A DNA stretch of 64,000 bases from Streptomyces olivaceoviridis (GCF_014650115.1 NZ_BMUI01000003.1:1-64000), one strand, 5' to 3'. Positions 41,906-50,981 are shown, counted from the stretch's first letter. Program-made: numbers and translations. Notes: generated by a model from the sequence alone, not told the origin.

Positions 41906-43063
41906 CTAGGGAAGGTTCCTTGCCATCACGATCCGCTGAACTTGGTTCGTGCCTTCATAAATCTGGGTGATCTTGGCGTCGCGCATCATGCGCTCGACCG
42001 GGTAGTCACGGGTGTAGCCGTAGCCGCCGAGGAGCTGGACGGCGTCGGTGGTGACCTCCATGGCGACGTCCGAGGCGAAGCACTTGGCGGCGGCACCCAG
42101 GTAGGTGAGGTCGGCGTCACCGCGCTCGGAGGCGGCGGCGGCCTGGTAGGTGAGGGCGCGGGCCGCCGAGATCTTCATGGACATGTCGGCGAGCATGAAC
42201 TGGATTCCCTGGAAGTCGGCGATCGGCTTGCCGAACTGCTTGCGCTCCTGGACGTAGCCCTTGGCGTAGTCGAAGGCGCCCTGGGCGACACCGAGGGCCT
42301 GGGCGGCGATGGTGATGCGGGTGTGGTCCAGCGTCTTCATGGCCGTCATGAAGCCGGTGCCCTCGTCGCCGATCATGCGGTCGGCGGGGATGCGGACGTT
42401 GTCGAAGTAGACCTCGCGGGTCGGGGAGCCCTTGATGCCGAGCTTCTTCTCCGGGGCGCCGAAGGAGACGCCCTCGTCCGACTTCTCCACGACGAAGGCG
42501 GAGATGCCCTTGGAGCGCTTCGAGGGGTCCGTCACGGCCATGACCGTGTAGTACTCGGAGACGCCCGCGTTGGTGATCCAGCGCTTCACGCCGTTGAGCA
42601 CCCAGTGGTCGCCGTCGCGGACCGCCTTGGTCTTCATGCCGGCCGCGTCGGAGCCGGCCTCCGGCTCGGAGAGGCAGTACGAGAACATGGCGTCGCCCTT
42701 GGCGAGCGGCGTCAGGTACTTCTTCTTCAGCTCCTCGCCGCCGGAGAGGATCACCGGGAGCGAGCCGAGCTTGTTCACGGCGGGGATGAGGGAGGAGGAG
42801 ACGCAGGCGCGGGCCACCTCCTCGATCACGATGACCGTGGCGAGCGCGTCGGCGCCGGCGCCGCCGTACTCCTCGGGGACGTGCACGGCGTGCAGGTCGT
42901 TTGCTACGAGGGCGTCGAGGGCCTCCTGCGGGAAGCGGGCCTCCTCGTCCACCGCCGCGGCGTACGGCGCGATCTTCGCCTCGACCAGGGAGCGGACGGC
43001 GTCCCGGAGCATGTCGTGCTCCTCGGACGGGCGGTACAGGTCGAAGTCAGCCGATCCGGCCAC
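41906..43063 (-). CDS. Acyl-CoA dehydrogenase with element-derived 3' end
   Basis: A 385-residue flavoprotein that oxidises acyl-CoA to enoyl-CoA and passes electrons to ETF. The start is the ATG at 43063. Seen: N-terminal helical domain, FSYCLSEPEAGSDAAGMKTKA (the flavin-binding signature), WITNAGVSEYYTVMAV, then LGIKGSPTREVYFDNVRIPADR. The catalytic Glu region IYEGTNQVQRIVMARNLP is at the end. The last about 20 codons come from the integrated element: same amino acids as the displaced host tail, but codons such as GAA, CAA, GTT, AGG, CTT and stop TAG. The chain length or branched substrate is unknown. A 14-bp inverted repeat lies upstream. Confidence 0.93.
   Translation of the reverse strand: MAGSADFDLYRPSEEHDMLRDAVRSLVEAKIAPYAAAVDEEARFPQEALDALVANDLHAVHVPEEYGGAGADALATVIVIEEVARACVSSSLIPAVNKLGSLPVILSGGEELKKKYLTPLAKGDAMFSYCLSEPEAGSDAAGMKTKAVRDGDHWVLNGVKRWITNAGVSEYYTVMAVTDPSKRSKGISAFVVEKSDEGVSFGAPEKKLGIKGSPTREVYFDNVRIPADRMIGDEGTGFMTAMKTLDHTRITIAAQALGVAQGAFDYAKGYVQERKQFGKPIADFQGIQFMLADMSMKISAARALTYQAAAASERGDADLTYLGAAAKCFASDVAMEVTTDAVQLLGGYGYTRDYPVERMMRDAKITQIYEGTNQVQRIVMARNLP
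41958..41969. other. attR core
   Basis: TAAATCTGGGTG, the right copy of the attachment core. On its right is the undisturbed body of the acyl-CoA dehydrogenase gene; on its left is the element's recoded gene end. Confidence 0.85.
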
Positions 43064-43103
43064 GGTCTCTCACGCTCCAAAGACGCAGTGATACTGACGC
43101 TAA

Positions 43104-43117
43104 TTACCGTTAAGTAA
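43104..43117. promoter_or_regulatory. Inverted repeat upstream of the acyl-CoA dehydrogenase gene
   Basis: TTACCGTTAAGTAA: the TTAC and GTAA arms are separated by six bases. It is 41 bp before the dehydrogenase start in an AT-rich pocket, which is unusual in this genome. It looks like a TetR- or GntR-type operator controlling fatty-acid or branched-chain catabolism. The regulator is not identified. Confidence 0.5.
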
Positions 43118-43254
43118 CTGAATTTTAGAGCCCCCGTGTGAACCCGCCTACGTGAGCTTGGTGACAGCGGGGAAACTGCCCGCCGAGCGGCCCGACTATG
43201 CTCAGGCACCGCATGACCGAGCAGGACCGACGGACCGGAGCTGGAGCGCACCCC

Positions 43255-44598
43255 ATGAGCCTGAAGATCACCGTGATCGGCACCGGCTACCTCGGCGCCA
43301 CGCACGCCGCGGCCATGGCCGAACTGGGCTTCGAGGTGCTGGGCCTGGACGTCGTACCCGAGAAGATCGCCATGCTGGAGCGCGGCGAGACGCCGATGTA
43401 CGAGCCGGGGCTCGAAGAGCTGCTGCGCCGGCACGTGGCCGGGATCGAGGGGTCCACCGGGCGGCTGCGGTTCACCACGGACTGGGCCGAGGTCGGCGCC
43501 TTCGGCGATGTGCACTTCGTGTGCGTGAACACCCCGCAGAAGCACGGCGAGTACGCCTGCGACATGAGCTACGTCGACTCCGCCGTCGCCTCCCTCGCCC
43601 CGCATCTGCGCGGCCCCGCCCTGGTCGTCGGCAAGTCGACCGTGCCGGTAGGCTCCGCCGACCGGCTGGCCGCCTACCTGGCCGAGCACGCCCCGGCGGG
43701 CGGCGACGCCGAGCTGGCCTGGAACCCGGAGTTCCTGCGCGAGGGGTTCGCCGTCCAGGACACCCTGCACCCGGACCGGATCGTCGTCGGTGTGCGCAGC
43801 GAGCGCGCGGAGAAGCTGCTGCGCGAGGTGTACGCGGGCCCGGTCGGCGAGGGCACGCCGTTCGTGGTCACCGACTTCCCGACCGCCGAGTTGGTGAAGA
43901 CGGCCGCGAACTCCTTCCTCGCGACCAAGATCTCCTTCATCAACGCGATGGCGGAGGTGTGCGAGGCCGCCGGCGGTGACGTGGCGAAGCTCGCGGAGGC
44001 CATCGGCCACGACGACCGGATCGGCCGCAAGTTCCTGCGGGCCGGCATCGGCTTCGGCGGCGGCTGCCTGCCCAAGGACATCCGGGCGTTCATGGCCCGC
44101 GCGGGCGAGCTGGGCGCCGACCAGGCGCTGACCTTCCTGCGCGAGATCGACTCCATCAACATGCGCCGGCGCGGCCAGATGGTGGAGATGACCCGGGAGG
44201 CGCTCGGCGGCGGCTCCTTCCTCGGCAAGCGGGTCGCGGTGCTCGGCGCCACCTTCAAGCCGGACTCGGACGACGTCCGCGACTCGCCCGCGCTGAACGT
44301 GGCCGGCCAGATCCACCTCCAGGGCGGCCAGGTGACCGTGTACGACCCGAAGGGCATGGAGAACGCCCGCAAGGTCTTCCCGACCCTGGGCTACGCCGGC
44401 TCCGCGCTGGAGGCCGCCCGGAGCGCCGACGTCGTCCTGCACCTGACCGAGTGGCGCGAGTTCCGCGAGCTGGACCCGGTGGCGCTCGGCGAGGCGGCGG
44501 CGGCCCGGGTGATCCTCGACGGCCGCAACACCCTCGACCCGGAGCTGTGGCGCCGGGCCGGCTGGACGTACCGCGCGATGGGCCGCCCCAAGGCGTAG
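43255..44598 (+). CDS. ugd: UDP-glucose 6-dehydrogenase
   Basis: A 447-residue enzyme from the ATG at 43255. It oxidises UDP-glucose twice to UDP-glucuronate with NAD+. The Rossmann start MSLKITVIGTGYLGATHAA, the catalytic lysine region TAANSFLATKISFINAMAE, the nucleophilic Cys in GFGGGCLPKDIRAF near 266 and the C-terminal domain VLGATFKPDSDDVRDSPAL are all complete. A UDP-N-acetylsugar dehydrogenase is a less likely alternative. UDP-glucuronate can supply acidic envelope polymers that the LCP proteins nearby might attach. A 17-bp perfect hairpin follows the stop. Confidence 0.95.
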   Translation: MSLKITVIGTGYLGATHAAAMAELGFEVLGLDVVPEKIAMLERGETPMYEPGLEELLRRHVAGIEGSTGRLRFTTDWAEVGAFGDVHFVCVNTPQKHGEYACDMSYVDSAVASLAPHLRGPALVVGKSTVPVGSADRLAAYLAEHAPAGGDAELAWNPEFLREGFAVQDTLHPDRIVVGVRSERAEKLLREVYAGPVGEGTPFVVTDFPTAELVKTAANSFLATKISFINAMAEVCEAAGGDVAKLAEAIGHDDRIGRKFLRAGIGFGGGCLPKDIRAFMARAGELGADQALTFLREIDSINMRRRGQMVEMTREALGGGSFLGKRVAVLGATFKPDSDDVRDSPALNVAGQIHLQGGQVTVYDPKGMENARKVFPTLGYAGSALEAARSADVVLHLTEWREFRELDPVALGEAAAARVILDGRNTLDPELWRRAGWTYRAMGRPKA

Positions 44599-44618
44599 GC
44601 CCCCGAGGCCCGTATGGC

Positions 44619-44659
44619 GACGCCGGTTCGGCCGAGGCTCAGTCGGCCGAACCGGCGTC
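44619..44659. terminator. 17-bp perfect hairpin between ugd and the CGNR gene
   Basis: GACGCCGGTTCGGCCGA and TCGGCCGAACCGGCGTC flank a 7-base loop. It lies 20 bp after the ugd stop and 30 bp before the stop of the convergent gene, so it serves both. Confidence 0.92.
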
Positions 44660-44689
44660 TGTCCGCATTCTGCACCACACCGCCGCCGC

Positions 44690-45196
44690 TCACGCGCCCT
44701 TCGCCCGGTACCTGCGCATCTTCGCGCGCGCCCCGCACACCCGCATCGAGCACCAGCGCCCGCGCCCGGCGGGGCTGCGGTCGTAGTACGCCCAGTGGCA
44801 GGTGTCGGCCTCGCACGCCTTGAGCCGGGTCCAGGTGCCCGCGACGAGCGCCTCGGCGACGGCGGCGGCGACCCGGGAGAGCAACGGGTCCGCGTCGGCG
44901 GGGGCGAGGCGGGCCGAGCCGTCGTGGTCGTCGACGGCGACGTACAGCGGGGCCCGTGCCAGCAGGGTGCCCAGCGGGGTCACCGGGCGGTGCGGCGGAT
45001 GTCCGGCGTGCGCGAGCAGCGCGGCCCGCAGCGACTCGCGGAGCTCCCGGGCGCCGGCCAGCCCGTCCCGCGTGATCCCGAGGCGGGCGCGGCCCTCCGG
45101 CGTGTCCAGCCCGTCCGCGCCCGACTCGATGTCCAGGGTGTTGACCAGGGACTCGATCAGGGCCAGGGCGCCGGGAGCAACCGATCTCTCGCTCAT
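44690..45196 (-). CDS. CGNR zinc-finger, ABATE-domain transcription regulator
   Basis: A 168-residue protein from the ATG at 45196. Residues about 1-110 form the ABATE-like stress-sensing domain (ALALIESLVNTLDIESGAD). The C-terminal 45 residues form the CGNR zinc finger: RLKACEADTCHWAYYDRSPAGRGRWCSMRVCGARAK seen in parts (CEADTCHWAYYD, RWCSMRVCGARAK), with four Cys ligands. Members act as DNA-binding regulators. It diverges from two VOC genes across 86 bp that carry repeated GTTAC boxes, so it probably controls them. Confidence 0.85.
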   Translation of the reverse strand: MSERSVAPGALALIESLVNTLDIESGADGLDTPEGRARLGITRDGLAGARELRESLRAALLAHAGHPPHRPVTPLGTLLARAPLYVAVDDHDGSARLAPADADPLLSRVAAAVAEALVAGTWTRLKACEADTCHWAYYDRSPAGRGRWCSMRVCGARAKMRRYRAKGA

Positions 45197-45205
45197 GCTT
45201 GCGAC

Positions 45206-45265
45206 GTTACCCCCTATACGGGAGCATGCAGTAACGGTTACCGGTTACCCGTCTCCACAGGTAAC
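45206..45265. promoter_or_regulatory. Repeated GTTAC/GTAAC boxes between the CGNR and VOC genes
   Basis: Five half-sites occur in 60 bp: GTTAC 45206-45210, GTAAC 45231-45235, GTTAC 45237-45241, GTTAC 45244-45248 and GTAAC 45261-45265. The second and third form the palindrome GTAACGGTTAC, and the fourth with the fifth a longer inverted repeat. It is the only intergenic region here with this motif and is a good candidate operator for the CGNR regulator. Confidence 0.6.
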
Positions 45266-45282
45266 GCTACGAGGAGGTAGTC

Positions 45283-45651
45283 ATGGCTCTCGCCAAGCTC
45301 GGCGTCGTCGTCCTGGACTGTCCCGACCCCCGCGCGCTGGCCGGTTTCTACGCCGGTGTGCTGGGCGGCACGGTGGAGGAGCACCCCGCGGACAGCGCGT
45401 GGGTGGACCTGAAGGTGCCCGGCGGGACGGCGCTGGCCTTCCAGCGGGCGGAGGGGTTCGTGCCGCCGGAGTGGCCCGCGGCGGACCGGTCGCAGCAGTT
45501 CCACCTGGACCTGGTGGTGGAGGACCTGGACGCGGCGGAGAAGGGCGTGCTGGAACTGGGCGCCAAGCCGCTGGACGCGCAGGACCGCGAGCGGACCTTC
45601 CGTGTCTACGCCGACCCGGCGGGGCACCCGTTCTGTCTCTGCGCCTGCTGA
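45283..45651 (+). CDS. VOC family protein (glyoxalase/dioxygenase fold), copy 1
   Basis: A 122-residue protein from the ATG at 45283 with GAGGAGG before it. It has the paired beta-alpha-beta-beta-beta modules of the vicinal oxygen chelate superfamily: LGVVVLDCPDPRALAGFYAGVLGGTV, then FHLDLVVEDLDAAEKGVLELGA and a conserved end YADPAGHPFCLC. The metal-ligand His and Glu expected in glyoxalases are only partly present (FHLD), so an enzymatic role is uncertain. It is closely similar to the gene that follows, so this is a tandem duplication. Confidence 0.9.
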   Translation: MALAKLGVVVLDCPDPRALAGFYAGVLGGTVEEHPADSAWVDLKVPGGTALAFQRAEGFVPPEWPAADRSQQFHLDLVVEDLDAAEKGVLELGAKPLDAQDRERTFRVYADPAGHPFCLCAC

Positions 45652-45672
45652 CCCGTCCCGGAGGAGGACCCC

Positions 45673-46065
45673 ATGGCATCCGTGGCCCGTTTCCGCAACG
45701 TCGTGCTCGACTGCCCCGATCCGCACGTGCTGGCCGCCTTCTACGCGGCGGTGGCCGGGGGAACCCCGCGGCCGGAGGACGACGACTGGGTCGTGCTCCA
45801 GGTGCCGGACGGGCCGCGGATGGCCTTCCAGCGGGCGAAGGGACACACCCCGCCGGAGTGGCCGCGCGCGGACCGCAACGGCCAGCAGCTCCACCTCGAC
45901 TTCGACGCGGGCCCGACCTGGGCGGACCTCGACGCGGCACACGAGCGGGTGCTGGCGCTCGGCGCCCGCCCGCTGGACCTGGAGGACCGCGAGACGAAGG
46001 ACTTCCAGGTGTACGCCGACCCGGCCGGGCATCCGTTCTGCCTGTGCCGGATCGAACGGTCGTGA
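45673..46065 (+). CDS. VOC family protein, copy 2
   Basis: A 130-residue protein 21 bp after copy 1 with GGAGGAGG before its ATG. It shares the layout and several stretches with copy 1: NVVLDCPDPHVLAAFYAAVAGG, PPEWPRADRNGQQLHLDFDAGP and YADPAGHPFCLCRIE. Tandem VOC genes next to a CGNR regulator suggest a small stress-inducible module, possibly binding a toxic metabolite. The substrate is unknown. Confidence 0.9.
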   Translation: MASVARFRNVVLDCPDPHVLAAFYAAVAGGTPRPEDDDWVVLQVPDGPRMAFQRAKGHTPPEWPRADRNGQQLHLDFDAGPTWADLDAAHERVLALGARPLDLEDRETKDFQVYADPAGHPFCLCRIERS

Positions 46066-46125
46066 CGCTCCGGGAACGTCCGGCCCGGTGATCTCGGCCC
46101 TCACCGGGCGGGCGTACCCCGGTCG

Positions 46126-47328
46126 TCAGTTCTCGCCGCGCGTGCCGTCCAGCGACTCGATCGTGGCGAGGGACGGCGCGCGGGTCGCCTGGAGGTCCCG
46201 GGCGACGTCCTCCGCCGCGCCGAGCACACGCACCGCGTTCTGCCAGGTCAGCTTGGCCAGGTCGGCCTTGGACCAGCCGCGGTCCAGCAGTTCGGCGAGC
46301 AGGTTCGGGTACCCGGAGACGTCGTTCAGGCCGTCCGGGGTGAACGCGGTGCCGTCGTAGTCGCCGCCGATGCCCAGGTGGTCGATCCCGGCGACCTCGC
46401 GCATGTGGTCCAGGTGGTCGGCGACCGTGGACACCGTGGCGACCGGGCGCGGGTTGCGCTCCTCGAAGGCCCGGTGGATCTTCATCGCCTCGGGGCTGGT
46501 GTCCAGGGGGTGGAAGCCGTGGGCGCGCAGGTTCTCGAAGGCCACGGCCGTCCAGTCGACGGCGGCCTGGAGCACGAACTTGGGCACGAACGTCACCATC
46601 GCCACGCCGCCGTTGGCGGGCAGGCGTTCCAGGACGTCGTCGGGGATGTTGCGGGGGTGGTCGCACACCGCGCGGGAGGAGGAGTGGGAGAAGATCACCG
46701 GCGCGGACGTGGCGTCCAGCGCGTCGCGCATCGTCGTCGCCGCCACGTGGGAGAGGTCGACGAGCATGCCGAGGCGGTTCATCTCCGCCACGACCTCGCG
46801 GCCGAAGGCGGACAGCCCGCCCACGCCCGGCTCGTCGGTCGCGGAGTCGGCCCAGTCCACGTTGTCGTTGTGGGTGAGCGTCATGTAGCGCACGCCGAGC
46901 GCGTACAGGCCGCGCAGGGTGCCGAGCGAGTTGGCGATGGAGTGCCCGCCCTCGGCGCCCATGAGCGAGGCGATACGGCCTTCCCCGCGCGCCGCCTCCA
47001 TGTCGGCGGCGGTCAGCGCGGGCGCCAGCGCCGCCGGGTAGCGGGCCAGCAGCTGCCGGACGCAGTCGATCTGCTCCAGCGTCGCCGCGACCGGATCCGG
47101 CTGCTCGCAGGGCACGTACACCGACCAGTACTGGGCGCCGACCCCGCCCGCGCGCAGCCGCGGCAGGTCGGTGTGCAGCCGCTCGCTCCGGTCACCGGCG
47201 ATGTCCAGGGCGTCCAGGTCGTAGCCGACCTGCTCGCGCAGTGCCCAGGGCAGGTCGTTGTGCCCGTCGACCACGGGGAACTCGCGCAGCAGCGCGTGTG
47301 CTTCGTCCAGGGTGGCCACGGCGGTCAC
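46126..47328 (-). CDS. Membrane dipeptidase (renal dipeptidase family)
   Basis: A 400-residue binuclear zinc peptidase of family M19. It has the metal-binding HNDLPW near the N-terminus ([14 protein letters not shown]), [63 protein letters not shown] and GIGGDYDG. Together these give all the usual His, Asp and Glu ligands. It cleaves dipeptides, probably including D-amino-acid or modified ones. There is no signal peptide, so it acts in the cytosol despite the family name. The ATG overlaps the purE stop by four bases (ATGA), coupling it to the purine operon. Confidence 0.93.
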   Translation of the reverse strand: MTAVATLDEAHALLREFPVVDGHNDLPWALREQVGYDLDALDIAGDRSERLHTDLPRLRAGGVGAQYWSVYVPCEQPDPVAATLEQIDCVRQLLARYPAALAPALTAADMEAARGEGRIASLMGAEGGHSIANSLGTLRGLYALGVRYMTLTHNDNVDWADSATDEPGVGGLSAFGREVVAEMNRLGMLVDLSHVAATTMRDALDATSAPVIFSHSSSRAVCDHPRNIPDDVLERLPANGGVAMVTFVPKFVLQAAVDWTAVAFENLRAHGFHPLDTSPEAMKIHRAFEERNPRPVATVSTVADHLDHMREVAGIDHLGIGGDYDGTAFTPDGLNDVSGYPNLLAELLDRGWSKADLAKLTWQNAVRVLGAAEDVARDLQATRAPSLATIESLDGTRGEN

Positions 47329-47849
47329 TTCCCGAAGCCGAAGCCGCTGCCCGCGCCCTCGACCTTGGAGCGCAGCCGCTTGCCCTTCTCGGTGGCCTGG
47401 TCGTTGAGGTCCTGCTGGAAGTCGCGCATCCGGTGCAGCAGGTCCTCGTCGTGCGCGGCGAGGATGCGGGCGGCGAGGAGACCGGCGTTGCGGGCACCGG
47501 CGACGGAGACCGTGGCGACGGGGACACCGGCCGGCATCTGCACGATGGAGAGCAGGGAGTCCATGCCGTCCAGGTACTTCAGCGGCACGGGCACGCCGAT
47601 GACCGGCAGCGGGGTCACGGAGGCGAGCATGCCGGGCAGGTGGGCGGCGCCGCCCGCACCCGCGATGATCACCTTCAGGCCGCGGTCGGCGGCCTGCTCA
47701 CCGTACGTGATCATCTCGCGGGGCATGCGGTGCGCGGAGACGACGTCGACCTCGTAGGCGATCTCGAACTCGTCCAGGGCCTTGGCGGCGGCTTCCATGA
47801 CGGGCCAGTCGGAGTCCGACCCCATGACGATGCCAACAACGGGGCTCAT
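47325..47849 (-). CDS. purE: N5-carboxyaminoimidazole ribonucleotide mutase
   Basis: A 174-residue class I PurE that moves the carboxyl group of N5-CAIR to C4, giving CAIR for purine synthesis. The start [21 protein letters not shown] includes the phosphate-binding [18 protein letters not shown] and [24 protein letters not shown] (in parts: [19 protein letters not shown]) are the active-site loops. The C-terminus is typical. Its ATG overlaps the purK stop and its own stop overlaps the dipeptidase start, so three genes form a tightly coupled unit. Confidence 0.96.
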   Translation of the reverse strand: MSPVVGIVMGSDSDWPVMEAAAKALDEFEIAYEVDVVSAHRMPREMITYGEQAADRGLKVIIAGAGGAAHLPGMLASVTPLPVIGVPVPLKYLDGMDSLLSIVQMPAGVPVATVSVAGARNAGLLAARILAAHDEDLLHRMRDFQQDLNDQATEKGKRLRSKVEGAGSGFGFGK

Positions 47850-48985
47850 TCGGTGATGGTGCCTCTCAGGTAGCCGGCTGCGTGACGGGCGCGCTCCAGC
47901 ACGTCGTCCAGGTCGTCGCCGTAGGTGTTGACGTGTCCGACCTTGCGGCCGGGCTTCACGTCCTTGCCATACATGTGGATCTTGAGCTTGGGGTCACGGG
48001 CCATGCAGTGCAAGTACGCGGAGTACATGTCCGGGAAGTCGCCGCCCAGGACGTTGACCATCACGGTCCACTTGGCGCGCGGGCGCGGGTCGCCCAGCGG
48101 CAGGTCCAGGACCGCGCGGACGTGGTTGGCGAACTGCGACGTGATCGCGCCGTCCATGCTCCAGTGGCCGGAGTTGTGCGGGCGCATCGCCAGTTCGTTG
48201 ACGAGGATGCGGCCGTCGCGGGTCTGGAACAGCTCGACGGCGAGGTGCCCGACGACGCCCAGCTCCTTGGCGATGGTCAGCGCCATCTGCTCGGCATGCA
48301 GCGCCAGTTCCTCCTCCAGGTCCGGCGCGGGGGCTATGACGGTGTCGCAGACGCCGTTGACCTGCTGCGACTCCACCACCGGGTAGGCGACGGCCTGGCC
48401 GTGCGGGGAGCGTACGACGTTGGCGGCCAGCTCGCGGACGTAGTCGACCTTCTCCTCGGCGAGGACGGGCACGCCGGCGCGGAACGGCTCGGCCGCCTCC
48501 TCGGCGCTGTCCACGACCCACACGCCCTTGCCGTCGTAGCCGCCGCGGACCGTCTTGAGGACGACCGGGAAGCCGTCGCCCTCCTCGGCGAACCGGACCA
48601 CGTCCTCCGGGTCGCTCACGATCCGGTGCCGGGGGCAGGGGATGCCGATCGCGTCGAGCTTCGCGCGCATCACCCCCTTGTCCTGGGCGTGCACGAGCGC
48701 GTCCGGCCCCGGGCGCACGGGGATGCCGTCCGCCTCCAGGGCACGCAGGTGCTCGGTGGGCACGTGCTCGTGGTCGAAAGTGATCACGTCGCAGCCGCGC
48801 GCGAACTCGCGGAGCGTGTCCAGGTCGCGATAGTCGCCGATGACGACGTCGCTCACGACCTGCGCCGCGGAATCCTGAGGAGTGTCACTGAGAAGCTTGA
48901 ACCTGATGCCGAACGGGATGCCCGCCTCGTGCGTCATACGCGCGAGCTGACCCCCGCCGACCATGCCGACTACCGGGAACGTCAC
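47846..48985 (-). CDS. purK: N5-carboxyaminoimidazole ribonucleotide synthetase
   Basis: A 379-residue ATP-grasp enzyme from the GTG at 48985 with TAGGGG before it. It makes N5-CAIR from AIR, bicarbonate and ATP. It starts [20 protein letters not shown], and has [15 protein letters not shown], the ATP-grasp loop [19 protein letters not shown] and the Mg2+ site [20 protein letters not shown] (in parts: [12 protein letters not shown]). It leads the purK-purE-dipeptidase unit; purK and purE overlap by four bases (ATGA). Confidence 0.96.
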   Translation of the reverse strand: MTFPVVGMVGGGQLARMTHEAGIPFGIRFKLLSDTPQDSAAQVVSDVVIGDYRDLDTLREFARGCDVITFDHEHVPTEHLRALEADGIPVRPGPDALVHAQDKGVMRAKLDAIGIPCPRHRIVSDPEDVVRFAEEGDGFPVVLKTVRGGYDGKGVWVVDSAEEAAEPFRAGVPVLAEEKVDYVRELAANVVRSPHGQAVAYPVVESQQVNGVCDTVIAPAPDLEEELALHAEQMALTIAKELGVVGHLAVELFQTRDGRILVNELAMRPHNSGHWSMDGAITSQFANHVRAVLDLPLGDPRPRAKWTVMVNVLGGDFPDMYSAYLHCMARDPKLKIHMYGKDVKPGRKVGHVNTYGDDLDDVLERARHAAGYLRGTITE

Positions 48986-49167
48986 ACCCCTAGCGTATCG
49001 GCCACGCGCAGGCTGCCGGATCGCGTCCCTCGCACAGACTCTTACCCGGTGCTTCCCCGCCTCTTTCCGACCTGTTTCCACGGCGTGGCCCGGTCCACGG
49101 GCACCGGCGACCCCGCCCGGCTAGCATGGCGGGGTTGAGGAAACCTACCGACGGGAGCTGCACAGCC

Positions 49168-49680
49168 ATGGAACCTCGTTCCTCGGGGCTGCAACGGCTC
49201 GTAGGAGAGGTGGTCAAGTTCGGTGCCGTGGGCGGTGCCGGCGTCCTCGTCAATCTCGGCGTGTTCAACCTGGTCCGGCACGTCTCCGACCTGCCGGTGG
49301 TGCGGGCCAGCGTCATCGCGACCGTCGTGGCCATCGTCTTCAACTACGTCGGCTTCCGTTACTGGACGTACCGGGACCGCGACAAGAGCGGGCGCACCAA
49401 GGAACTCACGCTGTTCCTGCTGTTCAGCGCGATCGGCCTGGTGATCGAGAACGGCGTGCTGTACCTGGCGACCTACGGCTTCGGCTGGGACAGCCCGCTC
49501 CAGAGCAACGTCTTCAAGTTCGTCGGCATCGGCGTCGCGACCCTCTTCCGGTTCTGGTCGTACCGCTCCTGGGTGTTCCGGGCGCTGCCCGCCCGCGAGA
49601 CCGTGGCGGGCGCGGAATCGATTCTGGAGCCGGACCCGACGAACCCCACGAAGCGGACGCCCAAGCAGCACGTGCCGTAG
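49168..49680 (+). CDS. GtrA-family membrane protein
   Basis: A 170-residue protein from the ATG at 49168 with GGGAG ten bases before; an upstream ATG at 49126 lacks one. Four transmembrane helices (about 20-40, 48-68, 82-102, 112-132) form the GtrA/DPMS domain: VVKFGAVGGAGVLVNLGVF, VATVVAIVFNYVGFRYWTY and KFVGIGVATLFRFWSYR. The family flips or anchors polyprenyl-linked sugars, or helps glycosyltransferases. Its divergence from purK leaves a 182-bp gap. It fits the envelope-glycan theme of this region. Confidence 0.88.
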   Translation: MEPRSSGLQRLVGEVVKFGAVGGAGVLVNLGVFNLVRHVSDLPVVRASVIATVVAIVFNYVGFRYWTYRDRDKSGRTKELTLFLLFSAIGLVIENGVLYLATYGFGWDSPLQSNVFKFVGIGVATLFRFWSYRSWVFRALPARETVAGAESILEPDPTNPTKRTPKQHVP

Positions 49681-49709
49681 GCGCGCGGACCGGCCGGCGG
49701 GCGGACCGG

Positions 49710-50981
49710 CTAGCGGACCGTCGGCTGCTCGTCGTCCGGGGTGCGTGCCGGGGGCGTGCGCGAGAGGAACAGGCCGAAGACCGGGGGCTGCGCCTGGAGC
49801 AGCTCCAGGCGTCCGCCGTCGGCCTCCGCGAGGTCCCGGGCGACGGCCAGGCCGATCCCCGTGGAGTTGCGTCCGCTGATCGTGCGCTCGAAGATCCGCG
49901 CGCCGAGGTCGGCCGGCACACCCGGCCCCTCGTCGGTGACCTCGATCACGGCCTGGTTGCCGGTCACCCGGGTGCGCAGGGCGACGGTGCCGCCGCCGTG
50001 CATGAGCGAGTTCTCGATCAGCGCGGCCAGCACCTGGGCGACCGCGCCCGGGGTGCCCACCGCCTGGAGGTGCCGCTTGCCGGAGCTGACGATGGCCCGG
50101 CCGGCGCTGCGGTAGGCGGGCCGCCACTCGGCGAGCTGCTGCTGGATGACCTCGTCCAGGTCGAAGGTGACGGCGGAGCCGGTCCGCGGGTCCCTTGAGT
50201 TCGTCAGCAGCCGCTGCACGACGTCCGTCAGCCGCTCGACCTGCGTCAGCGCGATGGTCGCCTCCTCCTTCACCGTGTCCGGGTCGTCGGTGAGGGTGAT
50301 CTCCTCCAGCCGCATGGACAGCGCGGTCAGGGGCGTGCGGAGCTGGTGGGAGGCGTCGGCCGCGAGGCGCCGCTCGGCCGTCAGCATGCGCCCGATCCGC
50401 TCGGCGGAGGCGTCCAGCACATCGGCGACCCGGTCCAGCTCGGGCACGCCGTACCGCTTGTGCCGGGGGCGTGGGTCGCCGGAGCCGAGGCGTTCCGCGG
50501 TCTCGGCGAGGTCGGTCAGCGGGGAGGCGAGCCGGTTGGCCTGCCGTACGGCGAGCAGCACCGCCGCCACCACGGCGAGCAGCGCGACCAGCCCGATGAT
50601 CAGCAGGGTCCGGCCGACCTCGCGGGTCACCGCGGAGCGGGGCTCCTGCACGGTGACCGTCTCGCCCTCCTCGCCGCGCTGCGTGTACTGGATGGTGTCG
50701 CCCTCGGGCTTGGTCCCGATCTCGATGGGCGGCTTGCCGGGCATGCGGATGACCGCGTACTGGTCCTTGCTGACCGGGTTGCGCAGCACGTCCGCGTTGA
50801 CGTTCTCCGCGGCGAGGATCCGGCTGTCCACGATGCTGGCCAGCCGCACCGCCTCCGACTCGACCCGCTCCTGGGCGCTGTTGCCGATCGTCCGCGTCTC
50901 GACGATCACCAGGGACACGCCGAAGACCGCGATCACCACGAGGACGACGGCGAGGGTGGACTGGATGAGACGTCGGCGCAT
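49710..50981 (-). CDS. Two-component sensor histidine kinase
   Basis: A 423-residue membrane kinase from the ATG at 50981. It has two transmembrane helices (about 10-28 and 130-155) around a short extracytoplasmic sensor of about 100 residues, then HAMP, and the H box ADASHQLRTPLTALSMRLEEI (in parts: DASHQLRTPLTAL). The N box LIENSLMHGGG, G1 DEGPGVPADLG and G2 STGIGLAVARDLA complete the ATPase. The stimulus is unknown. It is transcribed behind its response regulator (35-bp gap). Confidence 0.94.
   Translation of the reverse strand: MRRRLIQSTLAVVLVVIAVFGVSLVIVETRTIGNSAQERVESEAVRLASIVDSRILAAENVNADVLRNPVSKDQYAVIRMPGKPPIEIGTKPEGDTIQYTQRGEEGETVTVQEPRSAVTREVGRTLLIIGLVALLAVVAAVLLAVRQANRLASPLTDLAETAERLGSGDPRPRHKRYGVPELDRVADVLDASAERIGRMLTAERRLAADASHQLRTPLTALSMRLEEITLTDDPDTVKEEATIALTQVERLTDVVQRLLTNSRDPRTGSAVTFDLDEVIQQQLAEWRPAYRSAGRAIVSSGKRHLQAVGTPGAVAQVLAALIENSLMHGGGTVALRTRVTGNQAVIEVTDEGPGVPADLGARIFERTISGRNSTGIGLAVARDLAEADGGRLELLQAQPPVFGLFLSRTPPARTPDDEQPTVR

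Larger units (their letters stand above)
37491..41969. mobile_element. Degenerate integrative element inserted in the 3' end of an acyl-CoA dehydrogenase gene
   Basis: The element is bounded by a 12-bp core TAAATCTGGGTG at 37491-37502 and 41958-41969, with near-identical coding sequence outside it. It holds an unknown gene, a Nudix gene, five tiny overlapping genes, a broken XRE regulator and the C-terminal fragment of a tyrosine integrase next to the right end. This is the gene type found in actinomycete integrative conjugative elements such as pSAM2, whose immunity factor Pif is a Nudix protein. FtsK-like transfer, replication and excision genes are missing, so it is probably immobile. Its AT content is visibly higher than that of the host, most of all at 40280-41220. 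Family assignment is inference. Confidence 0.85.
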
